Positions 37,258 to 48,154 of a stretch of DNA of 64,000 nucleotides are shown piece by piece. Made by a program: the position numbers and the translations under genes. Position 1 is the stretch's first letter. Every line of letters starts with the position of its first letter. Below the pieces are notes generated by a model. That model saw only the letters and a list, made by a program, of their open reading frames with translations, had not been told where the DNA came from and made no database searches. This stretch comes from Drosophila miranda (Eukaryota > Arthropoda > Insecta > Diptera > Drosophilidae), in assembly GCF_003369915.1 (NCBI RefSeq), contig NC_046674.1:372001-436000 (forward strand), read 5' to 3'.

Positions 37258-37826
37258 GCGAATCGCGATGGTCGTATCTATGGCTGAGCACAAGCAGAGT
37301 TCACAAATATTTTTTTGAATGTATCATTAAACTTTGAACTAACAGATGCGTTCATAAAGTATATATATATATATATACAAAAACAAGAGGTAGAGCGTAG
37401 GAACAGGTACATACATATATATTTAGCCGTATATTCTATATATGCAGATATACTTATACTTCAGTAATTTATTCGATATTTTTAATGAAATCTTTGAATT
37501 TTTATTATCGTACTTTATACTCATTTTGCCAAAAAAAATCGCAAGCAGAAGAATTCATTGAGTTCGGGCTTCTTAAATTGTTAAAATGTGTGTATTAAAT
37601 ATGTGCCAGATCGAAAGAAATTTTAACGAAATCGAAATTATACGAATGCTAAAAGGTTGAATAAAGCTATTATTAATCAAATGTTAACCGAAAATTCCAG
37701 CAAAATTATCAATTTGGAATGTACACAATATATTGGCATTTATTGAATTGGTTCTATTCGCTTCTGGGTGCCCCATAGGGTCAAAAGCAACATTTAACAC
37801 ATAGATTATATAACAGATTAACACAG
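37258..37826. other. Convergent 3' UTRs of Ppme1 and the UPF0193 gene
   Basis: AT-rich, includes AATAAA-type hexamers on the plus strand (37660 region) and no coding sequence. Confidence 0.6.
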
Positions 37827-38713
37827 TTAGTCGACGAAACGGTAGCCACCCACAGACTTCATCTTAATCTTGGACTCCAAGGCCTGGATGCGATGCAAGC
37901 GCTCGGCTATCTGATCGCGAATCTCTGGGCGATATTTCTTGCCCTGCCCCAACGATTCCATTTCAGTCAGCCACATGGCCCGCTCGTTGATCTGATCGAG
38001 GACTGCAAAGTAAACGGGTGAGTAATGATTCTACTTAGGTACGAGCCAGTTTCTCCACTTACGTTCGTTAATGATATCCTCCTCTGTTACGAGTGGCTCC
38101 TCACGGGGACGTCGCAACGGCTTCACGGCCGGATCGGCCAGATGTGTGCCAGCCATGGTGAACTGCAGCTGGGACTTGGCCTTCTCTCCGGCCATGCGAT
38201 TGTCTGTGGGTGGGCGATAGTAGGTCGTCTTGTAGGCACCACTGGCCTCAATCTGGCGCAGATTCTTGCGCTTGGCGTTGCGAGCGCGATCGAGAATGGC
38301 CAACGTCTCCTTGTCCGGGTCATTGTTGGTGTTTGGACGTGGTGGCTTGGGCAGCGGCAATGGCTCCCCATTGCGCAGACTCTCATCGATTTGCTTACGC
38401 ATCAATATGGACATCTTGGACTCCTTGACGAGCACTAAGGAAATTCGAAACCAGTAGTAGAAGCCGACCATACGGGTAATGGCAGTCGCGTCTAATGGCA
38501 CTTACGACGGATTAAATCAGAGGTCTCCTTGCTATACTTCACTTTGGTCGAGTGAAAGGCTCCAGCACCCCCGGGTGCAATGCGCTCACTTGGCCACATG
38601 GGCAACTTTTCTGTGCTGCCTTGTGCGCCAACCGCCTGTTGGTCTTCCTGCTCCACCATAAAGGCACCTGGCAGCGCCTTCAGATGCACATTGTTATAGC
38701 GATGTCGGCTCAT
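37827..38713 (-). CDS. UPF0193 / EVG1 (C22orf23) family protein
   Basis: Minus-strand exons 38713-38506, 38434-38063 and 38002-37827 (TAA) give a 251-aa basic protein beginning MSRHRYNNVHLKALPGAFMV. Landmarks: FHSTKVKYSKETSDLI, MSILMRKQIDESLRNGE, KRKNLRQIEASGAYKTTYYR and the C-terminal coiled segment INERAMWLTEMESLGQGKKY ending KSVGGYRFVD. Phases agree at both introns. The family is conserved in animals with motile cilia but has no defined biochemical role, so no function is assigned. Family call rests on the RMKMS-like/PP-rich layout and is from memory. Confidence 0.75.
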
Positions 38714-40255
38714 TCTGTAAATCTAGAAAATTTTGCTTGGGACAAATTGTAAAATATTGTTGAACGTTTTCGTGTGCTGGCTAGCTTCGATATAAAGGAT
38801 CCCAGTCGAGTCGAGTTTGTTTTACCCCAAACAACAGGGAAGTTGGACGCATGGCAACCTGCGTTGTTCGGTTGTTAAGGTATCGAATCAAGTAAACAAT
38901 GAGAGCGATTTTAAATCTCGAAATAATTTATTTAAAATAAATATATGGTAGGTATTGTATGTGTGTATATGTGTAGGGTAGGTACACTCTTGGTTGGAGG
39001 CTCACATTTGATAAGCTGCAGGCCCTTCTCTTTCTCTCTCTCTCTCTCTATTTCGCCAAACATTCAAAATGCCACCTGCCTCTTAACCGATCCGTAGTGG
39101 CAGTTTACAATCTTTAACTTGAAATTTTACAATAGTTTTGCGGATAACTTTGAACTCTCTATTTTCGCTAGTTTGCAATATACATTTACATTTATTTATT
39201 TAGGCTGCTTTCGGCTTTCTGTTACTCCTCTGGCCGTACATTATTTCGTTTCTTTTATTTTGTTGTTTTGGTTTTTATAAATAAAAGCATTTTCGAGTTA
39301 CAATAAGTTTGTGAAACTATGGACAAATAGTGATAATGAGGAAACAAAAAAATTTTTTAAGCAAGTTTACAGTTTGATCAGCTTTTTGTACAATAAAATA
39401 AACATAGGCTACGCGGTACTGCGTATCTTAGGGTATTTTTTTTTGGCTGCCGTATCATTTTAGCTCTGCCCGTCTTATGCTTAGGATGCGACCTACAGAC
39501 GCAGTACATACTGGTATGTATAAATATAAAAAAAAAAACCAACTAAAACATGCCGTTTTTACAAATAAACAATTGACTAATGCGAAAAAAATAATTAATC
39601 GTAGAGTTACAGTTACATATAAATCAATGAATACAAATGACAATGATCTCATGAACGTCCGTCCGGCTGCATGTGCAACACGGTGTCCGACAACACGTAC
39701 ATGGTGGGTAAGGGGTATGGGGTAGGGGTTGGGAGCTTACGCTTACTTATACAAAATACAATATATCGCTCCGATCGATTCACCAACTTAAAAACACAAA
39801 CATTGAAACATTTCGAAACCTATTCGAAGGTTGGTTTGGTTTTTGGTTTGTTTGTAGTTATACGGTGTTCAGCAAATATGTTCCATTAAATTTAAAATAA
39901 ATTATGTGCATGTGTATATGTAGATAAACACATCCCATCCGTTATATGGGAGTTCTACTTCATTCAGCAAGCAAGGTGTTTTGATTCGCTCAAACATTTC
40001 TCAATTCTCCTTTTTCGTTTCACATTTCTCAATTCTCAGTCCCTTTCCTCCTTCCAGCTCTCCTCCTTTTCTTTCCTAGTGTTTATAATTGCGAAAAAGT
40101 AATCTTAGTCAGTCTCATGGTCACGATGCAGAGTTCACTATGTAAATTTTTTACTAAATAAACGATTTCTTTTGTCGTCCTCTTGCCGGGGGATCGGATC
40201 TGTTTTCGTTTGGCGACGCGGTTCGTGTTTGTGTGCTTGGATATTGATGTGTGGT
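38714..40255 (-). other. smg: smg 3' UTR and intergenic DNA
   Basis: Noncoding. Contains the short UPF0193 5' flank (38714-38900) and AT-rich sequence that probably is smg 3' UTR. Minus-strand poly(A) signals (TTTATT on +) occur near 38926 and 39195. Confidence 0.55.
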
Positions 40256-40297
40256 TTAGAATAGCGTAAAATGTTGATCAAATTTGGCCAAATTTTC
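40256..40297 (-). CDS. smg: smg terminal 42-nt coding exon
   Basis: Minus-strand acceptor ATGTAG at 40303-40298, then 13 codons ENLAKFDQHFTLF and TAA at 40258-40256. It joins in phase 0 to ATG at 41322-41320 (TMAAVVM). Easily missed because it is far downstream (1,022-nt intron) and very short. Confidence 0.85.
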   Translation of the reverse strand, partial: ENLAKFDQHFTLF

Positions 40298-43200
40298 CTA
40301 CATAGAGAGAAGTGATAGTGGTGTGATATAGTGTATGTGTGTTGTGTGTTCTGTGTGGGATTGGGGCGTGGCTTGTTAGTTGAACTACAAATGGCGACAA
40401 CATTTACAAAACTTAAACATTAATAACATTAGCCGCTACAGAGGTATCTCTGCTGCCGCCAGATAGCTGGCCGTGCCCGGGCGCAGGCACAGACGCAGGC
40501 TTCGTTAGGGAGTTCGTTCATTGGGGGAGGCGCGAAAGCAGCTAGAGCTCTTGTCACAGCTCCAACGGCCAGCCGTTGGACAGCGGGAGGGGCTCCGGGC
40601 ACCGCCAGCGCGGCAGACACGACACACAGAGGAGCCCTGGCACACAACTCAAAACTTAACATTTAAAAAAACTAGCAGAGCTTACAAACTAAAAACGATT
40701 ACAAAAATTGCATGGGCTGTGGGCTCTGGTGGGTGGGGGGTGGGCGGGCGGGGTGGGGTTGTGTGTGTGTGTGTGTATGTGTGTGGGGGGGTGGGGGGTG
40801 GCGAAACAACGAGCATTACAATTAAAATTACAAAACACATTCATTTTCGTTTATGAAATCAATCTTCAAAACGCAGTGAACACAAAAACTGCCACAAAAT
40901 CATCGCTGAGCGAGCGAGTTGGCTCAGTTCATTGCCTGTTCAGTCATTTGGCGGCACAACGTCTCGAGCTGTTCCAGGCTCTTAAAATCGTTCATTTTAT
41001 ATTCGTGCGGCGCCATGCTTAGGCTAATCAACTGATGCTGCGGCTGGGACAGGCAATGATCTGCAGTGTGATTGTTGTTCTTGCTGCTCTGTTGGCAGAG
41101 AGTGTTGCTGCAGGCCCCACCACTGCCGCCACCACCACCAGGACATGGGCACAGACAGCTGCCACTGCCCACTGCAGCGGCAGCAGCCGCCAGCAACTGC
41201 AGCTGTTGCTGGTTAATCAAATTGTTGTTCAGTATGTTGTTGTTATTGTTGTTGTTGATTAAAATTTGTGGTGGATGCTGATGATCGCTGTGTTGCGACT
41301 CCTGACTCTGACTACTAACCATCACCACGGCGGCCATGGTCTTCTTTGGATGTTGCTCCGAACTGGACACTCCTCCATTTCCGTTCGCGCTGAGACCGTT
41401 TAGGCTTGGCTTGCGTGGCTGCTGCTGACTCCTTGAATCCATGACCAGACTATCGTTGGAGCCGTTGGTGTTGGTGGTAAGCACCCCCTGGCCCGGCTTG
41501 AATATCATTTGCTGCGGCTGCTGTGGCCCACCAGTTACCAAAATGAGGTTGTTCAGCGATCGACGATGCGACTGCGGTGGCGTCTGCTGCGGTAAGGCCG
41601 GGAAATGGTTGTGCTGCTGAAGCATCTGCTGCATTTGCTGGGCATGGTGATGCGACTTGGGTGGCTGCTGCTGCTGCTGTTGGTGATTGCTCATGAAGCT
41701 GGGATATGAAGAGCTCTTATACTGCGGCTGATGCGACGGACCGCCGTAGCCGTTGTACTCAAATTGCTGTAGCGGCGGTGGCGGTGGTTGTTGTTGCTGC
41801 TGGTGATGCGGCAGGGGATGCTGCAGGCAGTTCAGGGAGAAATTCAACATGTCATTAGAGTTCTTCCGATTGTTAATCCTATCACTGCTGCCATTCTTGG
41901 GATCACACTTGCGAGTCTTGCCATTCCATCTAAAACATAGATTAATTAGAATACTAGAAAGAATTAAATAGTATGATTGAAACGCACCTGGGTTTGTTGA
42001 TGTTGCCGCCAGTGGGTACGCCGGGAGTCTTCACATGGTGCAGCTTTGAAACCATTGAGATTTTCAGCTTGGATAGCTTAAACTTGAGTTCCTTGAGTTG
42101 GTTGGCATGGTTCATGAATGCCTCGTTATGAATAGAACGATCAAGTATCCACATGAACACACCCATTGTTTCATCGTCCTGGACACAGTAGGGATCCGCC
42201 TGGACGGCATTGCTGACCAGGTCGATGACCTTGAGGAAGCGATGACCAATGTTCTCCTCCGGTGGCCCCATGGACTCCACGGGTTTCATTGGCGTCAGCA
42301 CAATGTGAGTTAGCTCCTCGACAGCCGTACTGAGCTTCATCTGTCCCGCGTGCAGCTCCTGCTCCACCCTGCTGAGGATGTGGGCACGCTCCTTCAGCTT
42401 GTCAATGCAGAGGGCCAGCTTATGGGAGGCACCCTTTGTGACACCCACGCTCTGGAGGAATTCCTCTGTAATCATCAGCATCTCCTCGTAGGTCATGTTC
42501 TTGAACAGCTCAATGTATTTGTGCAGCCGTAGGGACTTCAGCCAGAGGCCTATCCCCGACATGCCCACATTGCGTGTCTGGAACTTGATGTAGCCGGGCT
42601 TGAACTCGTCCAGCCGAGTATCGGAGCCACTGTTCGCCAAAGCTCCGCGCTGATGCTCAATGGAGAGAGAGAAACTCCTCGGCTTGTTGGCAAACTGGGC
42701 CAGATTCTCTGTGGAGTTGGAGCAGTTGTCGTTGACCGTGATCACTGACGAGTTGGATGAGGATGAGCAGCTGGAGATTGTTTGAGTGGTCAAGCTGTTG
42801 GAGCGCCGCGTCTTCAGGGCTGCTATTTTGCTGTCCAGACTCCAGCGATTGATGTCACCAAACTGATCGCCCACATTACCCATCAATATCGAGGCGTAGG
42901 GCAGTTGTGGACCTGACGGAGGCGGTAGCAACAGCTGTTGATGATGATGATGTGAGGTGGGAGGCTGCAAGCGATCATTTAGTATTATGTTTATGAGATT
43001 ACTTCGGGCTCCTTTTTCTCTTACCTGCTGACAGAGATTGCTTATGCCGCTGGCCTCACCCACATCTGCCATAATGGGGGGCTCAAAGTCGAGGATTTCC
43101 GTGCCGTTCTTGCTGAATGACGTGTCATGGTCTTCGGTGCCACCGATGCCAAGCATTGAGCCCGCTGCCGCTCCCGCCACGACGCTGTTGACCAGCAAGG

Positions 43201-44449
43201 AGCTGCTGTCCAGCGACAGGCCTAAGCTATTCTGACTAGAAGCTAATTCGTTCAGGGTAATACCATTTAAATTATCACAGAGTGGATTAATCGATCCGCT
43301 GGAGCCCCCGCTGCCTCGCCAGTCGCCGCCGGTGAGTTTGTGCTGCTGCTGTTGCTGCTTGCTGGGCGGGGCAATCGTTTGCCAGTCATTGCTGCGCGAC
43401 GATCGCGAGCTGCTAGTGGTGCACAAGCTGCTCCCTAGGTTACTCAGTGATGAAGAGGCCACCGAAGAGCAGGAGGCCGCCGAAGAACTAGCTGCCGATG
43501 AGCTGCCCGTGGAGCTGGTTCCTGCCACCAGTTGTGGCGAGGGCTGCAGAAAGTAGCTGCGATTCGTAAGACCAGCGGCGGCTGCCTGAATGTGGTCCTC
43601 GAGGTGTCGCAGCCAAATGTTTAGCGATCGTCGATCTTCACTGCTTATGGCCGGATGAATGAGCAAGTAGGAGAAGATCTGTTGCACCAGCTCCGTGGGC
43701 ACAATCTGCTGCATGGTGTCCTTGACAGCGGCCGGAATCAGGGCCATGTATATGAGTTTGGCCTCATCGTTGCCCGGCTTCAGCAGCGGCAGCATGTTCA
43801 GCACCTCGTGGAGTATATCCTCCTTGCGGGCATACAGCTTCCTCTCATCACACTGCGAGGAGGTTGTGATCTGAAAATCGCTGCCATAGCACGGCATCGA
43901 GTCCTTGTCGGAGGAGGAGGAGGACATGCCATCCAGCACATCGCAGGGCTGAAACGTCTTGTATGCATTCAGCAGGTTCTGCAAGTAGACCGGATTGTTG
44001 GCATTGATGTCGATGACCACGCTGCTTAGATTCGTCTGCGAGGTCCCCAGATTCTGTGTCAAATTGTTGTCGATCGAATACTGAAGGAACTTGAGGCTCG
44101 GGTAGCGCAGACGCTTTAGCAGCGCGTACATGACGACGGTTCGCTCGCAGTCGTTCCACTTCTCGAAGAGATTTGTCACTGTGGTCACCTGCTCGCAGAA
44201 CAGCGCGTTAGCCGGCTGATGGGGATTGGAATTGCAGTTGCTGTTGGCAATGGTATTGGTATGGGTGGTATGCATTTGTGTTGCGCCTGTTTTCGCGGGC
44301 GTTGTCGTAGATGTGGCCTCCTTTTGGGAGTGTGTCTGTGTGGGAGTGGAGGTTTTGGGCTGCATATCGTTTAATGCACTGTTCGAGTTTGTGTTGCTGT
44401 CGATGCCGCAGGACATCGCGTTGTCTGTTGTGCTAGTTGAGTACTTCAT
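40256..44449 (-). CDS. smg: Smaug, SAM-domain RNA-binding translational repressor
   Basis: Binds Smaug-recognition hairpins in nanos, Hsp83 and many maternal mRNAs, recruiting CCR4-NOT and Cup to deadenylate and silence them. Minus exons: 44449-43025, 42964-41988, 41929-41320, 40297-40256 (TAA), 1,017 aa. The N-terminal SSR starts FCEQVTTVTNLFEKWNDCER. Further on come a Ser/Gln-rich middle, the SAM domain (MSGIGLWLKSLRLHKYIELF, then QSVGVTKGASHKLALCIDKL) and the PHAT region (FMWILDRSIHNEAFMNHA). The tail is Gln/Pro-rich. The last exon encodes ENLAKFDQHFTLF, the known Smaug C-terminus. A read-through alternative of the third exon gives a different tail (see the separate entry). The 60-nt intron at 43024-42965 has no stop in frame and could be retained. 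Confidence 0.95.
40924..41319 (-). CDS. smg: smg alternative C-terminal extension (read-through of exon 3)
   Basis: If the donor GTTAGT at 41319 is not used, the frame stays open for 131 more codons to TGA at 40924-40926. Content: VSSQSQESQHSDHQHPP, Asn repeats, a Gly/Ala tract with a Cys-rich segment (CLCPCP), then MAPHEYKMNDFKSLEQLETL and CRQMTEQAMN. The last ~30 residues look like genuine coding sequence. It would make a 1,135-aa isoform lacking the ENLAKFDQHFTLF end. Confidence 0.5.
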   Translation of the reverse strand, partial: VSSQSQESQHSDHQHPPQILINNNNNNNILNNNLINQQQLQLLAAAAAAVGSGSCLCPCPGGGGGSGGACSNTLCQQSSKNNNHTADHCLSQPQHQLISLSMAPHEYKMNDFKSLEQLETLCRQMTEQAMN

Positions 44450-47138
44450 CTCGTTGTTATTTCGGTTTTTAGTTTCTTCCGTTTTTAGGAATATGTTAAG
44501 TTGGGTTTGTGTTGATATTTCAACTGTGGTGGCTTCTTTGTTGGATTATTTGGTTGCGTTACTGCAAAAGAAATATGTATATACGTTAGTGAGTGCTAAA
44601 CCAATTTATGTAGAGTACGCCTAGCCTACTGATCCGAATCGGTCTGTATCCCCAGCCACGTGATCAGATCAAACAATTTCACATATTTTCCAAGAATTTG
44701 TCACCTGTTTGCTGATGTTGTTGTTTTGGCACTTGGGCGATAATAAAATAAACCCCAAGCCACCGTCTCACAGCCGCAAACACCTCTCAAAAGTTAATCA
44801 AATCAATTTTTTTGCTAATTTAATAAATTTACAAGCCAAGCGACAGCAACAACAAGAGCAGCAAAAGCCGCAGCACCGGCGGCTACAATAGTAATCTATC
44901 TGTAATTGGCAAAAGGGAAATTAGCATTTGCCATGGGTCCGTCCGGCCCTCGATCAGGGGCTTATCAGGGCAACAAATAAACACCAAGCAAATACATAAC
45001 ACCTTCGACAACTTGCTTTTCGCAATCGATAGTAAATCAATAAAATGGCAAATAATTTAAATAGGAAATCATTAGAATTAAATTTCTTTATGCCAAAGCG
45101 ACCAAAGAGCACAGAACACGGAAGGAAGGGGAGGGGTAGTCGTTAAGTGTAGACAACCCTGCTGTAGTTGTCGAGAAGTTTGGTTAGGTTTTTTGCAGTT
45201 CGCACTTTTCATTTAATTTCCATTGCTTTTGTGTGCTCATTTCGAATCTTGTTTCTGCTGCCTGCCTTTGCTTTTGCGACTTTCTTCGATTTTTTTTTTC
45301 TTTTCTGCTTTTGCTATCTACTGTTATACATTAAAGCCCAGGCGACGCACCCCGCTCCACTTCTCTACCAGCTGCGCTCTTAGCAATGCAGAGCGGTTTC
45401 TGTATTGGTACGTATGGGGTTCGTGTGTGTGTGGTGTAAGCAGACATTAAAACATAACGGGGCCCAATTACTGTATTAAATGCGGAGCTGGGGAATTTAC
45501 CGATGTTTACTTTTTTATATTTAACTTTTTGGATGAAATTTCACATTTCTTGTTGTTTAATTGTTGCCAATTTTTGCACCATTACATTAAATATGATGAG
45601 AGAGAGAGGGAGATGGAGAACTTATCTCACGCTGCAAACTAACGGTAAATATGCAGGGCCGATCCAATCTTTGAGGTTATGTTAGTTCCTAACCGGCTTT
45701 GAATAACTGCAATATTCCTAAAGTTCAATAAACGATCGTATCACACACACACACACTCACACAAACACACAGATCCTTCCACACTCTGGGGGGGAAACCA
45801 AACTCACAATGCGGCGTCGTTGTTTGTCGAATATTGTGCCTGTTCAGCAACCGCGATCGCAGTAGTTTTGCATGTTTTACTTATTTCTTTGCATGCACAA
45901 TATAAATTTGATTATCTGTAGTTGAGCAAATACACAATACAGAGAGGGAACTAGACGCCACGGAAAACAGTTTGTATTAAATAAACGAAGATGAGAACTG
46001 AACTGAATTAAGAAATGCTGCAACGACAAGCGGTGGCGGCTCGCAACAGACAGCAGGCACTCTGTGGAGCACTGAGGAGGATGGACCGGCGGGCAGAGTG
46101 ACGAGATGATGGCGAATGATTTGGCGCTGGCGTCAGCAGAGAGTGTGTGGCGTTTTAGAAAATGGTGGAGCTTGCGAAAATCAAGGAGAGAGCGAAACGG
46201 GAAAGGGAACGGACACGGGCACGGGTACGAAGCGCGCCTTTTTTTTGAGAGACCTTGCCTGCGAGTGTGTGTGAGTGTGACACACTGAGAATGCATGGAA
46301 TTGCAATGCAAAGGCAAAAATTGCGGCAAATTACATGGGAGAGAGAGAACGTTACAGGGCGGCAGGCAGGGAGGAATTCGCTCTCCTACTCTCTTCTCGC
46401 AGTCCGATGCTGTCGACGTCGCTGCTGCTGGCTCTGGCTTTGCATACAATAGTTTTCCTTTACTTTCCGTTCCGTCTTTTGGTCTGGTCTGGTCCGTGAT
46501 GGAGAGGTATGGGAGGAGCAGGCGGTTTGTTGTTTTCACCACAGACACACGCACACACACATACACACACACACACAACACGCACAACATATATATTAGC
46601 TCCCAAAATCACGCCCCACCCACCTAACCATGGTCTCGTCGTTGTCGGCCAGACAACAAAAATACATAGCTACACTATACAACTGCGCTTGTGCCAAAAT
46701 CGTTCTATTTTTCAATTACCTTTCTGCTTTCTATTCGCCTGCTGCAAACCTTGAAATTATTTTCTGTTGCAATTCACAGATTTGATTGCTTGGAAACACG
46801 AAATTTAAGCATATTTCGCTAATGTGATATGCTATCAGAGCGCACATTTATTAATTTATAATTTTCACCTTCGCTGTATGTGTGTGTATTTTTTATTAGC
46901 ACTTTCTGGCTGATGTTTTTGTTGTTTTTGCTAAATCATAACTACACATCGCCTTTTTTAGCCACATTTGCTGCGCATTCACGCAACGTGTTTTTTTTTT
47001 GCCAAGTCGCGATAGAGAATTCCACACAACTGCTGTTGCATGTGGTTATATGAACATTCTTGCCGTTTATTCCATATTTTCAGCAACTAATTATTTATTC
47101 CCGAACGCAACGCTTGTAGACTATGCAAATCAGCTGTG
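44450..47138 (-). other. smg: smg 5' UTR and 5' introns
   Basis: 2.7 kb between the smg ATG and its promoter, with no coding exon. Contains GT/CA-rich and TATA-rich tracts. Presumably a spliced leader; exon limits could not be fixed. Confidence 0.6.
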
Positions 47139-47162
47139 CAGTGTGACCGCGACTTATCGATC
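47139..47162 (-). promoter_or_regulatory. smg: smg core promoter: Ohler motif 1 plus DRE
   Basis: On the minus strand ATCGAT (47161-47156) is followed by CGGTCACACTG (47149-47139), with GGTATATTT-like motifs upstream at 47165-47230. Same order and almost the same spacing as at Ppme1. Confidence 0.75.
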
Positions 47163-47400
47163 AAATATACCTTCCGACCGTCAGAAATATACCGAAACAT
47201 ACCGTCTCATTTAAAAAATATACCGTAAATATACTGACGAATTCAAGTTCTATTTTACATATTCCTCGTTTTTGATCTTCCGTGGAATTTTCACAGCTAT
47301 ATAGCACATTTAGCCATGCCCACATAAATTTATACGGTTCATGAATAATTTTTCTACTTAACTGGCTTATTCTAAATACTTGCTTTTATTGAATTTTGCG
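47139..47400 (-). repeat. Dispersed promoter-type repeat, copy C, ending in the smg promoter
   Basis: Reverse complement aligns with copy B along roughly 260 bp including the non-motif body: caataaaagcaagt, aataagccagt, gggcatggctaaatgtg, ctatatagctg, acggaagatcaa, acggtatgtttcggtat, tcgataagtcgcggtcacac. Confidence 0.88.
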
Positions 47401-47545
47401 TAAAAAAAGTTATTTTTTTCAAAATCGGAGGTTGTAGACGATATGTTTTATACGATAAGAACGTACATATTTCCATTATGTACTTAATATGTAGGAAACG
47501 TGTAGTTACAATATAAGACATGTATTAAGATTAAAATTTTGTTGA

Positions 47546-47924
47546 CCTTCTTTGCTTAAACCTTATTTAATAAACAATCAAATAAAAAGGAGTACTTGAT
47601 ATCAGCCTTGTAGTCTTGTAGAAAATGGACTTATCAGTCGAAAAAAATAATGTGTTCAGGGCTGAGGGTTCTAGATAGCGACTAATATTTAACTGAATGT
47701 AAAAATCAAGAAATATAATTTTCGATCATAGACAGAGATCGATTTTGTAAATCAGTGGGTTATAAAATACACTCCACGAAAATGATAAAACTTGAAGAAT
47801 TTTTTTGGCTTACAGTTTACAAAAAGTATTCTTTTCCACGGCTTAACTAAAGTTGTTCACATGTTTAAATAGAGGGGGTGAAGTGGGCTAAGTTCGAGAT
47901 AACGATTAATCCTCGGTCACACTG
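47546..47924 (+). repeat. Dispersed promoter-type repeat, copy C' (subtype II), ending in the CG5087 promoter
   Basis: Matches copy B' in order: ttaaaccttattt, cttgtagaaaatg, aataatgtgttcaggg, gagggttctagatagc, taactgaatgtaaaaatc and aaaatgataaaacttga. It is more diverged than copies B/C are from each other. Confidence 0.7.
47914..47924 (+). promoter_or_regulatory. CG5087: CG5087 core promoter motif 1
   Basis: CGGTCACACTG, identical to the elements at Ppme1 and smg, 231 bp before the ATG at 48155. There is no TATA box. Confidence 0.75.
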
Positions 47925-48154
47925 TTGCAGAAGGAAAATGAAAATTGTTATTGGAAAATTTTACTTCTAATGTTGGCTGCATAATGAAAAAGACACCAAA
48001 ACATTATGAGCAACAGCTTTGGCACACACAGCAGTACATGCAAGTTCTACATACCGTAATAAACCACTAGCACCGCGAAAGTCCCAACGAAACGCACACA
48101 AACACAACAAAAGAACATTTCCATTGCGCTGTAGCAGTATCGACAGCGAAAAGA

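Noticed and set aside
43332..44029. Long plus-strand ORFs opposite smg
   Set aside because: Antisense shadows of the real minus-strand coding exon, caused by its codon usage.
45877..46590. 237-codon minus-strand ORF in the smg 5' region
   Set aside because: Starts in a GT repeat (Cys-Val-Tyr run) and shows no domain; lies in the spliced leader/intron region.
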